A stretch of DNA of 64,000 bases from an uncultured bacterium (GTDB taxonomy: Bacteria > Muiribacteriota > Ozemobacteria > Ozemobacterales > Ozemobacteraceae), in contig CALEDQ010000023.1 of NCBI GenBank assembly GCA_937949615.1, forward strand, positions 62,001 to 126,000, written 5' to 3'. Numbering within the stretch: the stretch's first letter is position 1; the number at the start of each line of letters is the position of its first letter. Both the position numbers and the translations under genes were made by a program. The notes beneath the pieces are model-generated. The model ran no database searches. It was not told the DNA's origin and saw only the letters and a program-made list of their open reading frames with translations. This document shows positions 1-9,400 of the stretch, piece after piece.

Positions 1-1
1 T

Positions 2-787
2 GCCAGCTTTGCTGACAAAGTTGTGCCGTTTATGGCGCTGGCCTATGTTCTTGCTTCGCTTTACATACTCTTCATCCAGCGCGCCAACATTATTCCGGCC
101 TTTCAGATGATTTTCGGGTCAGCTCTGGGCCTTAAGGAAGCTGCCGGCGGGCTGCTCGGCTATACAGTCTCACAGGCCATGCGCTGGGGAGTTGCCCGCG
201 GTCTCTTCTCTAACGAGGCAGGTCTTGGTTCTGCTCCGATCGCACATGCGGCTGCCAGAACTTCGGTTCCGATACGCGAGGGTTTCGTCGCTCTGCTGGA
301 ACCTTTTATCGACACACTGGTCATCTGCACCATGACCGCTCTGGTAATCATAACCAGCGGTTATTTCAATCCTGCCGATGCCGCAGTCTTTGCCGGTCTG
401 AAGGGTGCTGAACTGACAGCTGCAGCCTACCGGCACAATGTTGCCTGGGGTCATCATGTCGTCAGTCTTGGTCTGGTCTTCTTTACCTTTACGACCATGG
501 TCGGCTGGAGCTATTATGGCGACCGATCGGTTCGCTACATGTTCGATTCCAACCCGGCTACGGCTAAAAAGGCAGTTTTTGCCTACCGACTGATCTATGT
601 GTTTCTGATTCCGGTCGGGGCTGCCGTACCTCTCGAACTGGTCTGGAACATGTCTGACCTGGCGAATGGGCTTATGGCATTGCCGAATCTGTTTGCTCTG
701 ATCGGCCTTTCAGGTGTAGCCAGCAACATGCTGCGTGACTATGAGACAAAATACCCGCAGATGCTTGCCGAACGTGACCTTAGCTGA
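2..787 (+). CDS. Alanine/glycine:cation symporter (AGCS), 3' part
   Basis: The reading frame is open to the window edge, so only the last 261 residues of a family usually 450-500 aa long are present. The AGCS signature GLFSNEAGLGSAPIAHAAA is seen, followed by several hydrophobic segments and a late motif WSYYGDRSVRYMF typical of this family. It should be an inner-membrane sodium- or proton-coupled importer of alanine or glycine; the exact substrate cannot be read from sequence. It ends in TGA just before a strong bidirectional terminator that separates it from convergent murB. Its operon partners lie outside the window. Confidence 0.93.
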   Translation, partial: ASFADKVVPFMALAYVLASLYILFIQRANIIPAFQMIFGSALGLKEAAGGLLGYTVSQAMRWGVARGLFSNEAGLGSAPIAHAAARTSVPIREGFVALLEPFIDTLVICTMTALVIITSGYFNPADAAVFAGLKGAELTAAAYRHNVAWGHHVVSLGLVFFTFTTMVGWSYYGDRSVRYMFDSNPATAKKAVFAYRLIYVFLIPVGAAVPLELVWNMSDLANGLMALPNLFALIGLSGVASNMLRDYETKYPQMLAERDLS

Positions 788-806
788 GCAATTGAAGAAC
801 AGACCT

Positions 807-850
807 TAAACTATAAAACCCCGTTGAATTCAACGGGGTTTTATAGTTTA
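807..850. terminator. Perfect 44-nt palindrome, bidirectional terminator
   Basis: Two 22-nt arms are exactly complementary, centred on a GAATTC at 826-831. Each arm has a CCCCG/CGGGG core flanked by A/T runs, so on either strand the hairpin ends in a T-rich tail. It lies between the convergent symporter gene (plus) and murB (minus) and can stop transcription from both sides. Confidence 0.85.
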
Positions 851-910
851 AGGGATATTGAATTTTAAAAGTGAGTTGTTGCTTAAGCCTGTCAGGCAGG
901 GATAGAGAGA

Positions 911-1849
911 TTACCGGTTGTGGCCGGCGACCTGCGCTGCTGGCCAGCGGCCGACGTAAAGAACTTCTTCGCAAAGCTCGATGCCGAATTCTCTCTTAAC
1001 CTTGTCTTTAAGCATGGCTGCAAGGTTTTTTACATCACTGGCGGTAGCATTGCCGGTATTAATGATGAAATTGGCGTGTTTTTCGAAAACCGAGGCGCCG
1101 CCGCATGACATTTTTTTGGCGCCGGCCTGTTCAAGCACGGCACCGGCTGCGCGGCGACGGTCTTCACCCGGCAGTGGCGGCAGATTTTTGAAAAAGGAGC
1201 CGGCGCAGCCGATTTCGTAGGGCGGATGTTTGCTGTGGCGTTGAACGATTATATCGTCCATTTTTGCCTTGATTTCGGCAGCATTGCCGGCTTCGAGCTG
1301 AAATCTGGCGCTGAGAATGATGTGCGGGTCGGTTTTGAGTCGGCTGGTGCGATAGTCGAAGCCGAAAAAAGAATTGTCGACTGTCTGAATCCTGCCATCG
1401 GGGCCAAGAACCCTGGCGTCGATGAGAACATCGGCAATACAGCGGCCATAAGCGCCGGCGTTGCCATAGATGGCGCCGCCGATACTGCCCGGTATGCCGG
1501 CAAACGATTCGGCGCCGGCCAGCCCGTTTCTCTGGGCCAGTTCGACAAGATATTCAAAGTCGTAGCCTGATGAAATGCTGATCTGGCGTTTTTCTGCATC
1601 GACGCTGTTGATTTCCATGCAGCGATTGTGAATCACCAGACCTTCGAGGCCGGCGTCTGAGACCACCAGATTCGAACCACCGCCGAGAATGAACAGCGGC
1701 ATTTTCTGCTGGCGGGCCCACTCAACGGCAGCCCGCAGACTTTCGCTGTTGTCGGCCGTATAAAAATACTCGGCCGGGCCACCCAGCTTGAAAGTGACGA
1801 GATTCTTCAGCGGAATATTTTTCTGGATCAATTCAGGCGAAAATTGCAT
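911..1849 (-). CDS. murB: UDP-N-acetylenolpyruvoylglucosamine reductase MurB
   Basis: 312 aa, a normal length. It reduces enolpyruvyl-UDP-GlcNAc to UDP-MurNAc with NADPH and FAD, the second committed step of cytoplasmic peptidoglycan precursor synthesis. The FAD-binding motifs are visible: GGGSNLVVSD near residue 60 and GIPGSIGGAIYGNAGAYG near residue 125. The substrate-binding YRTSR follows, then the proton-donor Ser in CAGSFFKN and the late Glu in EEVLYVG. A good ribosome binding site (GGAGG at about 1856-1860) supports this start. The gene follows a secreted cyclophilin on the same strand; a long hairpin sits immediately upstream of the ribosome binding site. Confidence 0.96.
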   Translation of the reverse strand: MQFSPELIQKNIPLKNLVTFKLGGPAEYFYTADNSESLRAAVEWARQQKMPLFILGGGSNLVVSDAGLEGLVIHNRCMEINSVDAEKRQISISSGYDFEYLVELAQRNGLAGAESFAGIPGSIGGAIYGNAGAYGRCIADVLIDARVLGPDGRIQTVDNSFFGFDYRTSRLKTDPHIILSARFQLEAGNAAEIKAKMDDIIVQRHSKHPPYEIGCAGSFFKNLPPLPGEDRRRAAGAVLEQAGAKKMSCGGASVFEKHANFIINTGNATASDVKNLAAMLKDKVKREFGIELCEEVLYVGRWPAAQVAGHNR

Positions 1850-1860
1850 TTGTAACCTCC

Positions 1861-1901
1861 GGCGGTCTTTACCCTATAGAAACTATCGGGCAAAGACCGC
1901 C
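1861..1901 (-). promoter_or_regulatory. Hairpin abutting the murB ribosome binding site
   Basis: GGCGGTCTTT(G/A)CCC and its complement form a 14-bp stem with one G-T pair and a 13-nt loop, between the cyclophilin stop (1921) and murB. No T-run follows on the minus strand; the GGAGG of murB comes directly after the stem. It may be a weak terminator, an RNA-processing site or a translational control element. Confidence 0.5.
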
Positions 1902-1920
1902 CGGGCCTTAGCTGTTTGCG

Positions 1921-2484
1921 TCAGGGAGCGACAGTGGCTGAAGCAGGCATGTCCTGCAGGATGGTGATTTCCATGCGGTCATTGGCAGCGATTTTTTCGG
2001 GAACGTCATGGCCCTTTACGACCTGACCGAAAACCGTATACTGACCGTCGAGGTGCGGAATCGCATCGAGGCAGATGTAGAACTGGCAACCGGCTGAGTT
2101 CGGGTCCATGGCGCGGGCCATTGCCAGGGTGCCTTTGAGGTGCTTGCGTGAGTTGAATTCTGCGTCGAGTTTGTAGCCGGCATCGCCGGTGCCGGGCATG
2201 CCGGTTGCGCCTTCTCTTGAATTGGGGCAGCCACCCTGAATGACAAAGCCGGGAACGACACGATGAAACGCCAGACCATTATAGAAACCTTTGCGGATAA
2301 GGTTCAGCATGCTTTCAACATGTTTCGGGGCAACATCCGGGTAGAGTTCGAGAACCATTTCACCTTTGCTGGTGGTGATTTTGATAACCGGGTTGGTGGC
2401 CTTTTCGAGGGTAACGCCTTCGGGAACCTGGGCCATGGCCATCGGTGCAATAGCGAGCAGTGCGATCAGAATGTAATTCAACAT
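1921..2484 (-). CDS. Secreted cyclophilin-type peptidyl-prolyl isomerase
   Basis: 187 aa with an N-terminal signal peptide ending at AMA-Q (residues 1-18). The cyclophilin domain follows with its usual motifs: FHRVVPGFVIQGG (catalytic Arg in FHRV), the AMARAMDPNSAGCQFYI block and a late LDGQYTVFGQVV. It should catalyse proline isomerisation during folding of exported proteins in the periplasm. It lies 119 nt downstream of tonB, beyond a stem-loop, so it may be a separate unit or a read-through partner. The loop that usually reads SGGSQFF is altered here (SAGCQFY). Confidence 0.93.
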   Translation of the reverse strand: MLNYILIALLAIAPMAMAQVPEGVTLEKATNPVIKITTSKGEMVLELYPDVAPKHVESMLNLIRKGFYNGLAFHRVVPGFVIQGGCPNSREGATGMPGTGDAGYKLDAEFNSRKHLKGTLAMARAMDPNSAGCQFYICLDAIPHLDGQYTVFGQVVKGHDVPEKIAANDRMEITILQDMPASATVAP

Positions 2485-2547
2485 AGATGCTCCTGAAATT
2501 AAGATTTGCTGCGGCCTATTCTAACGCAGCGAAGCCACTAAAAGCAA

Positions 2548-2576
2548 GCCGCTGCAGTCTGTTTGACTGCAGCGGC
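2548..2576 (-). terminator. Terminator after tonB
   Basis: Two perfectly complementary 12-nt arms (GCCGCTGCAGTC / GACTGCAGCGGC) with a 5-nt loop, followed on the minus strand by a T-rich stretch. It lies just beyond the tonB stop at 2604, and probably ends the barrel-exbB-exbD-tonB transcript. Confidence 0.7.
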
Positions 2577-2603
2577 AGATTAAGGTGCTTAATAAGGTTC
2601 TGA

Positions 2604-3623
2604 TCAGTTAAGCGAATACTGCACGGTGATTTTGACCCAGGTTTCTTTGGGTTCGCCGTTGTTGAGAACTGGTGCGAATACCCAGCGTCTGAGAGCCTGG
2701 GCACCATTGATGGCCAGCTTCGGGTCAATGGTCGAGCTCATGGTTACAACGTCACCAACAGTGCCGCTGCGCTGAATCAGAACACGATAGACCGCATTAC
2801 CATGCACGCCACTTTTGCGTGCCCATGCCGGGTAATCAGGTAATACTCTGGTAAGAATCGACGGCGGGCTGAAGCGCTCACCGCTGCCGCCAAAAGATTC
2901 GATCGAACCGATTTCAAAGACGCCGGCGCCATTGTCGACCTTGCCATCTTCGGTTCCGGTCGGGGCGGGCATGAAATCTTCGGGATTGGCGGTGTTTTTC
3001 TCATCGGCCAGCATCGAGTCAGGCATCAGCATATCAGGCTGACCGCTGGTCAGCGGGCCGGTAAGGTCAGGGGTCGGATCACTGGCACTGCTCTTGTCGA
3101 TGCTCAGGTTAGTTATGGCATCGAAAGACGGAACGGTGTGAGTAGGTCTGACCGGGGCATCGGTTGTGGCAGTTTCCTGAACGACCGACGGTTTGGTAGT
3201 GTCAACCGGGGTTTCTGAAACGATCGGGCTGTCGTTGACCTGTGCAGCGACGGGAGCCGGAGTTTCAACCTTGGGAGCTGCCGGTTTCGGGTTAGTGCTT
3301 TCGGGTTTTACTGCAGATTTGGGTTTGGTATCTTTTTTGACTGTGTTCTTCTGTTTGGCTTTATTAACCCTGTTTTCACTGCCTGCAGACTTCTTTGCAC
3401 CTGTTTCCTTTTTGTGTTCCTGGCCGGAACCGACACGTGGTTTATTGACAGGAGCGATGAGCTTTACGGGCACTACCGGTTTCTGCAGCGGTTCAGCACT
3501 GACAGAGCGCCAGGCAAAGAAAGCTGAGAGGGCCAGCAGAAGTGAAAGATGCAGAAGAACGGAAAGCTGCAGCTCTTCCATTCCTTCAACATTTTCGACT
3601 TTGAGTTTTTTCAGGAGTTTCAT
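2604..3623 (-). CDS. tonB: TonB-family energy transducer
   Basis: 339 aa. One membrane anchor lies near residues 24-42. A long Pro/Lys/Thr-rich linker (about 50-150) would span the periplasm. The C-terminal TonB domain starts near residue 255 (PPSILTRVLPDYPAWARKSGVHG) and ends with KETWVKITVQYSLN. It should pass energy from the ExbB-ExbD channel to outer-membrane receptors. The start is 4 nt after the exbD stop, so the genes are co-transcribed. The N-terminus differs from classical TonB in having a longer cytoplasmic lead. Confidence 0.9.
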   Translation of the reverse strand: MKLLKKLKVENVEGMEELQLSVLLHLSLLLALSAFFAWRSVSAEPLQKPVVPVKLIAPVNKPRVGSGQEHKKETGAKKSAGSENRVNKAKQKNTVKKDTKPKSAVKPESTNPKPAAPKVETPAPVAAQVNDSPIVSETPVDTTKPSVVQETATTDAPVRPTHTVPSFDAITNLSIDKSSASDPTPDLTGPLTSGQPDMLMPDSMLADEKNTANPEDFMPAPTGTEDGKVDNGAGVFEIGSIESFGGSGERFSPPSILTRVLPDYPAWARKSGVHGNAVYRVLIQRSGTVGDVVTMSSTIDPKLAINGAQALRRWVFAPVLNNGEPKETWVKITVQYSLN

Positions 3624-3627
3624 GGCT

Positions 3628-4041
3628 TTACTTCATTTCGGGTCTGGTTGCCAGGCCGATATTCACGGCACCGGCGTTGCGGATAGCGTCGAGAACGAAA
3701 ACGATGCGACCATAGTTGGCATCTTTGTCTGCTTCAACCATAATCGGGCGGTCAGGTGAGTTGGTGGTCCAGGTTTTGATCGAAGCGGTAAGATCGGTCA
3801 TTTCGACCGGCTTGCCGGTTATATACAGACGGCCGTTTTTGGCAATCTGAACGGTCATGCTGTCTGTTTCCATGGTCGTGGCGCTCGAGGCTTTCGGCAC
3901 GTTCACCGGCAGTTTTTCCTGATTACGGGCGAATGAACTGGTGATCATGAAGAAGAACACGAGCAGCAGAATGACGTCGATCAGATTGGTTACGACAATC
4001 TGAGGTTTGCTTTTCTTTTTATCAGGCAGCAACTTTTTCAA
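3628..4041 (-). CDS. exbD: ExbD/TolR biopolymer transport protein
   Basis: 137 aa, the usual length. A short basic N-terminus is followed by one transmembrane helix (about 15-37: VVTNLIDVILLLVFFFMITSS) carrying the conserved Asp (LIDVILLL) that takes part in proton flow, then a periplasmic ExbD domain. With ExbB it forms the proton-driven motor for TonB. Its start overlaps the end of exbB by 20 nt and tonB follows after 4 nt, so expression is tightly coupled. Confidence 0.95.
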   Translation of the reverse strand: MKKLLPDKKKSKPQIVVTNLIDVILLLVFFFMITSSFARNQEKLPVNVPKASSATTMETDSMTVQIAKNGRLYITGKPVEMTDLTASIKTWTTNSPDRPIMVEADKDANYGRIVFVLDAIRNAGAVNIGLATRPEMK

Positions 4042-4666
4042 GGCTGACCTCCATCGCGGTTACCTGGTTTGCCAGGTCGAGAGAGTGCATTTCAACCTGT
4101 TCGATGAATTCGACGCTTTTCGCTTCGCACCAGTTGAAAGCGACGAGAGCCGGAATACCGACCAGCAGACCGGCGGCGGTTGTGTAGAGAGCTTCAGAGA
4201 TACCACCGGCCAGAGCGGTCGGATCACCGATGCCCACGGTCGAAATGACGCTGAAGGCTGAGATCATACCAGTAACGGTGCCGGTCAGACCAAGCAGCGG
4301 GCTGATGCTGGCGATCGTCGAAAGCTTGCCCAGGTGGCGTTCGTATTTCTTAACCTGCACCATGGCTTCCTGACGCATGGTGTCGAGAAGATGTTCGCGG
4401 CCGAGATCAGCATTGTCGAGACCGGCGGCGATAACGTTGGCGAGCGGGGTGTTTTCGGCGCGGCAGATTTTCATCGCATCGAAAAAGTTGCGGGCGGCGA
4501 GTGCGCCTTTGACCTTCTTCATGAATGCGGCAGAATTATTGGGGTTGCGCATATAGAAACGGGCTCGTTCGATAACGATTGCCAGTGCAAACACTGAACA
4601 AAGAGCGATCGGAATCATTACCGGGCCACCACTTACAAACAGGTCGATCAAGAAGATTTTTTCCAT
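4022..4666 (-). CDS. exbB: ExbB/TolQ/MotA-family proton channel
   Basis: 214 aa. Three hydrophobic segments are seen at about 10-32, 115-140 and 160-185, with the conserved block LLGLTGTVTGMISAF followed by GISEALYTTAAGLLVGIPALVAFN, diagnostic of this family. AGGAGG lies upstream of the start. The gene sits between an outer-membrane barrel gene and exbD-tonB, so a TonB-dependent transport role is more likely than Tol-Pal or flagellar function. Confidence 0.95.
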   Translation of the reverse strand: MEKIFLIDLFVSGGPVMIPIALCSVFALAIVIERARFYMRNPNNSAAFMKKVKGALAARNFFDAMKICRAENTPLANVIAAGLDNADLGREHLLDTMRQEAMVQVKKYERHLGKLSTIASISPLLGLTGTVTGMISAFSVISTVGIGDPTALAGGISEALYTTAAGLLVGIPALVAFNWCEAKSVEFIEQVEMHSLDLANQVTAMEVSLEKVAA

Positions 4667-4691
4667 TTTTTAACTGCCTCCTGGGAACGTC

Positions 4692-6305
4692 TCAGAAATG
4701 AGCTTCGACACCGGCGAGAGAAACTCTGCCTTCTTCGGGAACATCGTAACGTAAGCTTTTTGCTTCATCATAGAGATCTTTGATTTTCAGATAGGTGCTG
4801 AAACGATCGTTCAGGCGATAGCGCACTGCCAGATCGGAGCGGCTGTAATCGTCGGCGCCGAAGGTGCCCAGATTTGTAACCGCCGAGCGGTCGAATTCAG
4901 CTCTTCGTGAAAAATCAACCATAACTTTACCTTCGGTATAATTGAGCCCGACGTCCAGTATTCTTTTTGGTTCGTAAGAAAGCTTTCTGCCGGTGTTTTC
5001 GTCTTCGGGCTTCTGAAAAGTGCTTTTGATATTTACTTTGAAGTGATCTTCGATTTTGAAGTTACCACGCAAAGCCATACCACGGCGTTTTGCCTCATCG
5101 AGGAACTGAAAGTTCGAAGCCAGCATGCCCTTGCCCGGAACATATCTGTCGACGAATTCGATCGCATCCTGTTCTTTCTGACTGAAAAGATCGACGCCGA
5201 AGATATCACCTTTATCTGTTCGGTAGTTCAGTGAACCCTTCATGGTTTTCTGCCGTGAAGCTTCGAGAGCATTGCCTTCAACATAATGAGCGGGCATGAA
5301 GATTTTTTCCAGGCTGTCGTTGCCGAGATCTTCTTCATAGCCAAGCACCAGCTGCCAGGGCTCAGACAGTCGATAGTCGAGACTGGCGTAGGGGGCGTTC
5401 GCATCGCGATCCATCAGGCTCATGTGTTTAAAGCCGAATTTTGCATCAGCTTTCTGGGAAACTTCGTAATCGGCTCCGAGGCGCAGAACCGTCTTGGTCA
5501 GTTCGCGATCACTGCCTGCTGTAACCGTGAATTTGTCAGATTTGAGGTCGACTTCGGCACGACCTTTGATCTTGTTGCCAAGTTTTTTCAGATAGCTGGC
5601 GCCTGCAGTCATGCTGAAGACTGTCTGATCTTCGCTGAAGGCCAGAGCCGGGTTGCTGATCGTGCGACTGAGAGAGTCCATTGAAGCATAGCCTTTGAAA
5701 AAAGCGCCGTCTTCAAGAGTTGAATTGCCGTTGACCCAGATGCGGCTGGTGCTGTTTTCAATGCCGGCATCAGGACTCGGTGTTTTTTTAGTGCCGCGCT
5801 GAGCATATTCTTCGACGCTGTATTCGCCACCGGCCAGCAGGGTGTAGCTGCCTTCACCGGTCGAAGCAATGTTTGCTTCGAGGCCGGTTTTTGAAGTGTC
5901 TACGAATGATTTGAAGCCGTCGCGGCTTTCGCGCTTGATGACGATGTCGCCGGTGTAGCCCTCTTTGGTCCCCTTGCCGTTGATTATGAGCTCACGGGCG
6001 CCGTTGGTGCCAAGGCCGGCTGAGGCCGAGATTTCGTCTTTTTCTTCACGGTGAAAATTTTCGAGAACCGGTTTTTCGGTCATCGGCCGATAGACAGCCG
6101 GCCCGATTTCCGGAACCAGTTCCGGCATCGGCGCAGTTCTTTCGCCCATGTCGAAGCTGATTTTCTGCTTCGAAGGGTCGATTTTTTCGCTTTGTGCGTC
6201 TTTGCCGATAACCTGAACTTTGCCCATGTCAAAAGTGTCAGCAGCGTATGCTCCACTTCCAAGGCTCATGGCTATGGCCATTGCGATAATTTTTCTGATG
6301 TGCAT
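4692..6305 (-). CDS. Outer-membrane beta-barrel, TonB-receptor-like without a plug
   Basis: 537 aa from the ATG at 6305, chosen over one 33 nt upstream because GGAGGC precedes it and a signal peptide begins there (MHIRKIIAMAIAMSLGSGAYAA). The mature N-terminus (TFDMGKVQVIGKDAQ) resembles the segment that opens many TonB-dependent receptors. Most of the rest is alternating beta-strand sequence ending in an aromatic residue (VSLAGVEAHF), as barrels do. No plug domain is recognisable; only about 90 residues separate the signal peptide from the first strands, fewer than a plug needs. It heads the exbB-exbD-tonB operon, which suggests it is the client of that motor. The substrate is unknown. Confidence 0.7.
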   Translation of the reverse strand: MHIRKIIAMAIAMSLGSGAYAADTFDMGKVQVIGKDAQSEKIDPSKQKISFDMGERTAPMPELVPEIGPAVYRPMTEKPVLENFHREEKDEISASAGLGTNGARELIINGKGTKEGYTGDIVIKRESRDGFKSFVDTSKTGLEANIASTGEGSYTLLAGGEYSVEEYAQRGTKKTPSPDAGIENSTSRIWVNGNSTLEDGAFFKGYASMDSLSRTISNPALAFSEDQTVFSMTAGASYLKKLGNKIKGRAEVDLKSDKFTVTAGSDRELTKTVLRLGADYEVSQKADAKFGFKHMSLMDRDANAPYASLDYRLSEPWQLVLGYEEDLGNDSLEKIFMPAHYVEGNALEASRQKTMKGSLNYRTDKGDIFGVDLFSQKEQDAIEFVDRYVPGKGMLASNFQFLDEAKRRGMALRGNFKIEDHFKVNIKSTFQKPEDENTGRKLSYEPKRILDVGLNYTEGKVMVDFSRRAEFDRSAVTNLGTFGADDYSRSDLAVRYRLNDRFSTYLKIKDLYDEAKSLRYDVPEEGRVSLAGVEAHF

Positions 6306-6407
6306 CTGCGTGCCTCCGGGCTTCATTATTTTCTTCAATATCTATCGGCAAATAGCCCCAAAAATTTAGGTTCGCGAAAAGTTGCATCCGAAAAGACCTG
6401 GCTGCGT

Positions 6408-6413
6408 TATAAT
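6408..6413 (+). promoter_or_regulatory. Consensus -10 box upstream of the 2119-aa gene
   Basis: TATAAT lies 48 nt before the start codon at 6461. A TTGCAT at 6382-6387 is 20 nt upstream, longer than the optimal 17, so the -35 assignment is weak. Confidence 0.45.
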
Positions 6414-6460
6414 GGAAGTCATAAAAACAACGAATCGGATGTCTTGAGTCAGGAGGCACT

Positions 6461-9400
6461 ATGAAAGCAGTTGCATTGAAAACCAGAGTTATTGTCTTTT
6501 TGCTTTTTCTGATAAATCTGACGGGAGGTTCATGGGCAGTGGAAATTGGTTTCGATGAAGAATTCAGTCTTGCCGAAGATCGTTCGGTGCCTTTGCAACA
6601 GCTGATTCCTGGCACTGAAGATTATTATTACTACCATTGTCTTTATTACCAGTCTAAAGGTGAGACTGCTAAAGTTGCCTCACTGCTGCAGCAGTGGGTC
6701 AGCCGTTACAGCCACAGCAGTCGCTACGAGGAAATTCGCACCCGCCAGCTGCTGCTTGATTTCAGTCGCAACCCCGAAAGTATTCTGAAATTTATCATCG
6801 AGCGTCTGAATCTGCAGTTCAATCACGCACGCCAGCAGCCGATCACCAGTCGCAGCTTTCCGAGCCGCATGCCGGCCGAATGGCTTGACTATCAGAATCT
6901 GAAAAATATTGCCCTGCGTGAATACAACGATTTAAGCGGTTTCAAATACCCCGGTCTCGAAGCTCTGGTTAAAGAAGAATTCGTCGGCGACCGCCGCCGC
7001 GATCTGCTCAACCGTCTGCAATACCCGGATGGCGAAGAGATCGCCCAGATGGTCATCGATGACCTGCAGCATCAATACAGCGGCGGTTTTGGTTCACTGC
7101 CGATTCACGGGAAACTGCTGCCGGAACAGCTCGATTTCTGCAGCCGGGCAATGCCGGCGCTGCTTGAGCAGACGCCATTCGTTCTGGCCCGGCTGAAGAA
7201 GATGCAGCCCGGCGCCGATTCAACCTGGGAAACCGACCAGGTCGAAAAACTTGCGGTTCTCAAACAGATGTATGCCTTCGTCAGCCCTCTGCAGCCGGCG
7301 TTCAATTCTCTCAAAGCGCATCTGCTCTACAACATTCTCGACCTGCAGCGCAATGCCGGCAGCTATGACCGCAATGCTTTTTTAGAATACCTTAAACTGC
7401 CGCGTAACGTCGGGTATATCGATCGCAATTACCTGAATTCAAATGACTGGAAGTATAACCGCGCTGATCTGAACGCCGATTTCCGCCAGGTCAGCCTGTG
7501 CCCGGCAATCAATAATGATGAACCGCTGATCCGCGATTATCTCGCCAGATTCATGCTCGAAGACAAAGGCTCCAAAGCTTTTTCCGGTATAATCGAATCA
7601 GAATATCTCAAGCGGCTTCTCGCTGAAACCATGATCGTCAACGTCGCTGGCGATCTCGAACAATGGTTCTCACTGCTGGGTGGCCAGGCGGTTAAAGAGC
7701 TCAAAGAGAGAATCGAGCTCGAATTTTTGCCGACCTGCCGACCGGTTTATCAACCGGGTGAGCCTGTGAAGCTTACGGTCAGGGTTAAAAACGTCAACCG
7801 TCTGATGCTTAAGATCTATAAGCTCAATCTGGCAAGCTATTACCGCGAAAACGGCAGCGAAGTTTCGACCGCGATCGACCTTGACGGTCTGGTAGCAAAC
7901 GAGGAGCTGAGCTTTGATTACAAACATCCGGCATGGCAGCGCCATGAAGAGACTTTTGTTCTCGACAAACTCGGAGAACGGGGTGTGTACATTGTTGAGC
8001 TGATTGGTAACGGTATCAGCAGCCGTGCCATGATTCGCCGCGGCCAGTTGTCGTATCTGCAGTGTGCTTCGGCGGCCGGCCATGTTTTTACCGTTTTCGA
8101 CGAGCAGCGCCAGCAGGTTAAGGATGCTGTGATATTGCTTGCCGGCAGCGAATACCGACCTGACCAGAATGGTCAGATCGTTGTACCCTACACCACCAGC
8201 CCAGGCAATCGGCAGGTCATCATCAGGCAAGGCGAATTTGCCGCTCTGCATACCTTCAACCATCTCGGGGAAACCTACAGCCTTGAAGCGTCGATTCATG
8301 TCGACCGCGAAGCTCTTCTGGCCGGAAGAAACGCCAGAGTTATCGTGCGCCCGGTTCTCTCGATCAATGGTTGCCCGGCTGATGTCGGCCTGCTGCAGGA
8401 ACCGGCGCTGCTGATCACTTCTGTCGACCGTGACGGGGTCTCTTCAACCCGCGAAATTGCAGATTTCAAGCTGTTCAATGATAAAGAAGCGGTGCATGAG
8501 TTCAAAACCCCCGATAAATTGAGAAGCGTGACCTTCGCGCTGCGTGGGCGTATCGACAACCTCAGCAATGGGCGTAAAGACGATCTCAGTGTTGCCCGTT
8601 CTTTTACCATCAATGGTATAGATAACACTGAGAGAACCCACGCCTTCTTTGTCAGACGTGAAAACGGTGAATATGTCGCCGAACTGCTTGGCAAAAGCGG
8701 CGAACCATGCCCTGACCGGGTTATCAACCTCGAAATCAGCCATCGCCTGATCAGACGCAACGTAACCGGCTCTCTGCAGACCGATGAAAAGGGGCGCATT
8801 TATCTCGGTCGTCTCGACGACGTCGAATACGTTAAATTGAGCGCCCCGGACGGTGTCTCTTTCGATCTACTGCCGGTTGGTGGCCAGAATACCATCGCTG
8901 ATTCGATAGCTGCACCGCTTGATTATGAAATACGGGTACCGCGCACTGACAATCAGGATAAGCCAATGGCCGATCAGATATGTCTTTATGAGCTGCGTGG
9001 CGGTGAACTGGTGCGCGAATGGCGTTCGGCCGTGTCGCTTGTTCCTGGTTTTTATTCGATCAAGGGCCTGCCTGCCGGTGATTATGAAATGTATATCAGG
9101 CAGTCGCAGCAGAAGATTGCCATTCGCATCGCTGATGGCAAGGTTCTGGGCGGTTACGTAATTTCGAAACGCCGGGGCCTGCCTCTGAACAATACCTCGA
9201 CTCTTCAGATTACCGAAGCAAAGGTATCAGAAGACGCAAAACTGCTGATCAGGCTGGCAAATTCCGGCAAAAAATCGCGCGTTCATATCGTTGTCGGCAA
9301 TTTCATGCCTGAATTCAGGCCATTCGCCGAATTCGCAGCAATCGGCGGGCCGGTTTTCCCGATGATTGCTCTGACTCCCCCGGTTTCCCGCTATGTTTCC

